A DNA stretch of 6,920 nt from Clostridia bacterium (GTDB lineage Bacteria; Bacillota; Clostridia; Oscillospirales; CAG-272), in NCBI GenBank assembly GCA_017457465.1, contig JAFTHJ010000233.1, positions 1 through 6,920 of the forward strand, in the 5' to 3' direction. The notes under the pieces were generated by a model that ran no database searches, had not been told where the DNA came from, and was given only the letters and a program-made list of their open reading frames with translations. The position numbers and the translations under genes were made by a program. Every line of letters starts with the position of its first letter. Position 1 is the first letter of the stretch. Of the stretch, positions 6,076 to 6,920 are shown piece by piece.

Positions 6076-6920
6076 ATGAATAATAAATATATAGGACACG
6101 AAAATCAGATATACGGAGTGGAGGAGGTCCGACTGGTTGGCGGAAAGGGCGACGGAATGAGACTTTTTCAGGTCAGAAACGGCAAAGGTCTTGAATTTAC
6201 CGTTTCAGCCGATCGCTGCGCAGATATCTCCCGCCTTTCCTTTAAAGGGGATAATTTTGGATATTTCTCGGCTTGCGGATATGTCTCGCCCCAGTATTAC
6301 GATAAAACAGGACTTGAATTTCTCAAATCGTTTACGGCGGGATTTCTGACTACCTGCGGACTGCGTTCTGCAGGAAATCCTTGCGTTGATGCGGGTGAGG
6401 AGCTTCCTGTTCACGGAACGGCATCGAATATCCCCTGCGAAAATATAGCGCATTGGATAGCGGATGACGGAATACATATAAAAGCGCTCGTCAGAGAAGC
6501 TTCTATATCTTCCTATAAGCTCTTGCTTGAGAGGGAATATGTTGTGCCACTGAATGAGAATAAGCTTTATATAAATGACAAAATAAAAAATATAGGCTCA
6601 CTGGAGACACCCTTGCAGGTACTTTATCACTTTAATGTCGGATATCCGTTGCTGACTGAAAACTCTGTCGTCAAGATGAATTCGGTCGAGGTAGCGCCAA
6701 GAAACGACCACGCCGCAACGGCTATCGACAGATGTCTGGTGATGGAAAAGCCGCAAAGGGGAGCAGAGGAGATGTGCTATTACCACACATTCAGTGGTGC
6801 GGCAGAGGTGTCGGTATATAATCCCGAGCTTGATAACGGATTTGTTATGAGGTATGATTCATCCGAGCTTAAATTTTTCACAGAGTGGAAGATGATGGGC
6901 GAATATGATTATGTTCTCGG
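6076..6920 (+). CDS. DUF4432 family (aldose 1-epimerase-like) protein, 3' end outside window
   Basis: There are 281 complete codons with no stop before the window edge. The family is usually near 330-350 residues, so roughly the last fifth is missing. Family-like features: LEFTVSADRCADISRLSFKG (39-58, usual DRxxDI), GYVSPQYYDKTGLEF (68-82), FTAGFLTTCGLRSAGNPC (86-103), a histidine in PVHGTASNIP (111-120), LYHFNVGYPLL (183-193) and EWKMMGEYDYVL (270-281), which normally leads into the conserved Glu of the galactose-mutarotase-like fold just beyond the edge. No signal peptide is present, so it is cytoplasmic. DUF4432 proteins are mutarotase-like beta sandwiches found beside sugar catabolic genes, and substrates are mostly undetermined. 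It has its own promoter and is separated from the KDG operon by a strong terminator, so co-regulation is uncertain. Confidence 0.88.
   Translation, partial: MNNKYIGHENQIYGVEEVRLVGGKGDGMRLFQVRNGKGLEFTVSADRCADISRLSFKGDNFGYFSACGYVSPQYYDKTGLEFLKSFTAGFLTTCGLRSAGNPCVDAGEELPVHGTASNIPCENIAHWIADDGIHIKALVREASISSYKLLLEREYVVPLNENKLYINDKIKNIGSLETPLQVLYHFNVGYPLLTENSVVKMNSVEVAPRNDHAATAIDRCLVMEKPQRGAEEMCYYHTFSGAAEVSVYNPELDNGFVMRYDSSELKFFTEWKMMGEYDYVL

Overview
The window looks like a chromosomal segment of a low-to-mid GC Gram-positive anaerobe, probably an uncultured gut or rumen member of the Clostridia (Eubacteriales). This is inferred from strong AGGAGG-type ribosome binding sites, sigma-A promoters with 17-nt spacers, heavy use of AGA and ATA codons, and the families present (SipW-type signal peptidase, DUF5305, SipW-type secreted protein, DUF4432). 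The taxon cannot be fixed further from the sequence alone. All genes lie on the + strand. No tRNA, rRNA, CRISPR array, transposase or integrase is visible.

Region 1 (1-3020) is a surface-protein module in one transcription unit whose promoter lies upstream of the window. It holds the 3' end of a SipW-like signal peptidase I, a two-pass membrane protein with an extracellular DUF5305-type domain, a long acidic cytoplasmic tether and a small C-terminal domain, and then a secreted protein with a SipW-class signal peptide. The likely logic is that the peptidase processes the secreted protein while the membrane protein assists or senses the process. The unit ends at a GC-rich hairpin (2998-3020). 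The secreted-protein gene stops at a TGA, but the same frame continues with plausible coding sequence to a TAA only 6 nt before that hairpin. This suggests a recent nonsense mutation, a sequencing error or readthrough.

Region 2 (3090-5998) is a complete three-gene operon with a good promoter, a dyad at the predicted transcription start and a strong intrinsic terminator. It encodes KDPG aldolase (eda), a cytoplasmic sialidase-fold (Asp-box propeller) protein of unknown specificity, and 2-keto-3-deoxygluconate kinase (kdgK). Kinase and aldolase form the last two steps of uronate catabolism: KDG to KDPG, then to pyruvate plus glyceraldehyde-3-phosphate. The propeller protein is sandwiched between them by a 3-nt gap and an ATGA overlap, so it is probably an enzyme that supplies or trims a uronate or other 2-keto-3-deoxy sugar acid.

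Region 3 (6020-6920) starts a new transcription unit with its own extended -10 promoter, driving a DUF4432 (aldose 1-epimerase-like) gene that runs off the right edge. It probably acts on a sugar related to the same diet-carbohydrate pathway, but it is transcriptionally separate.
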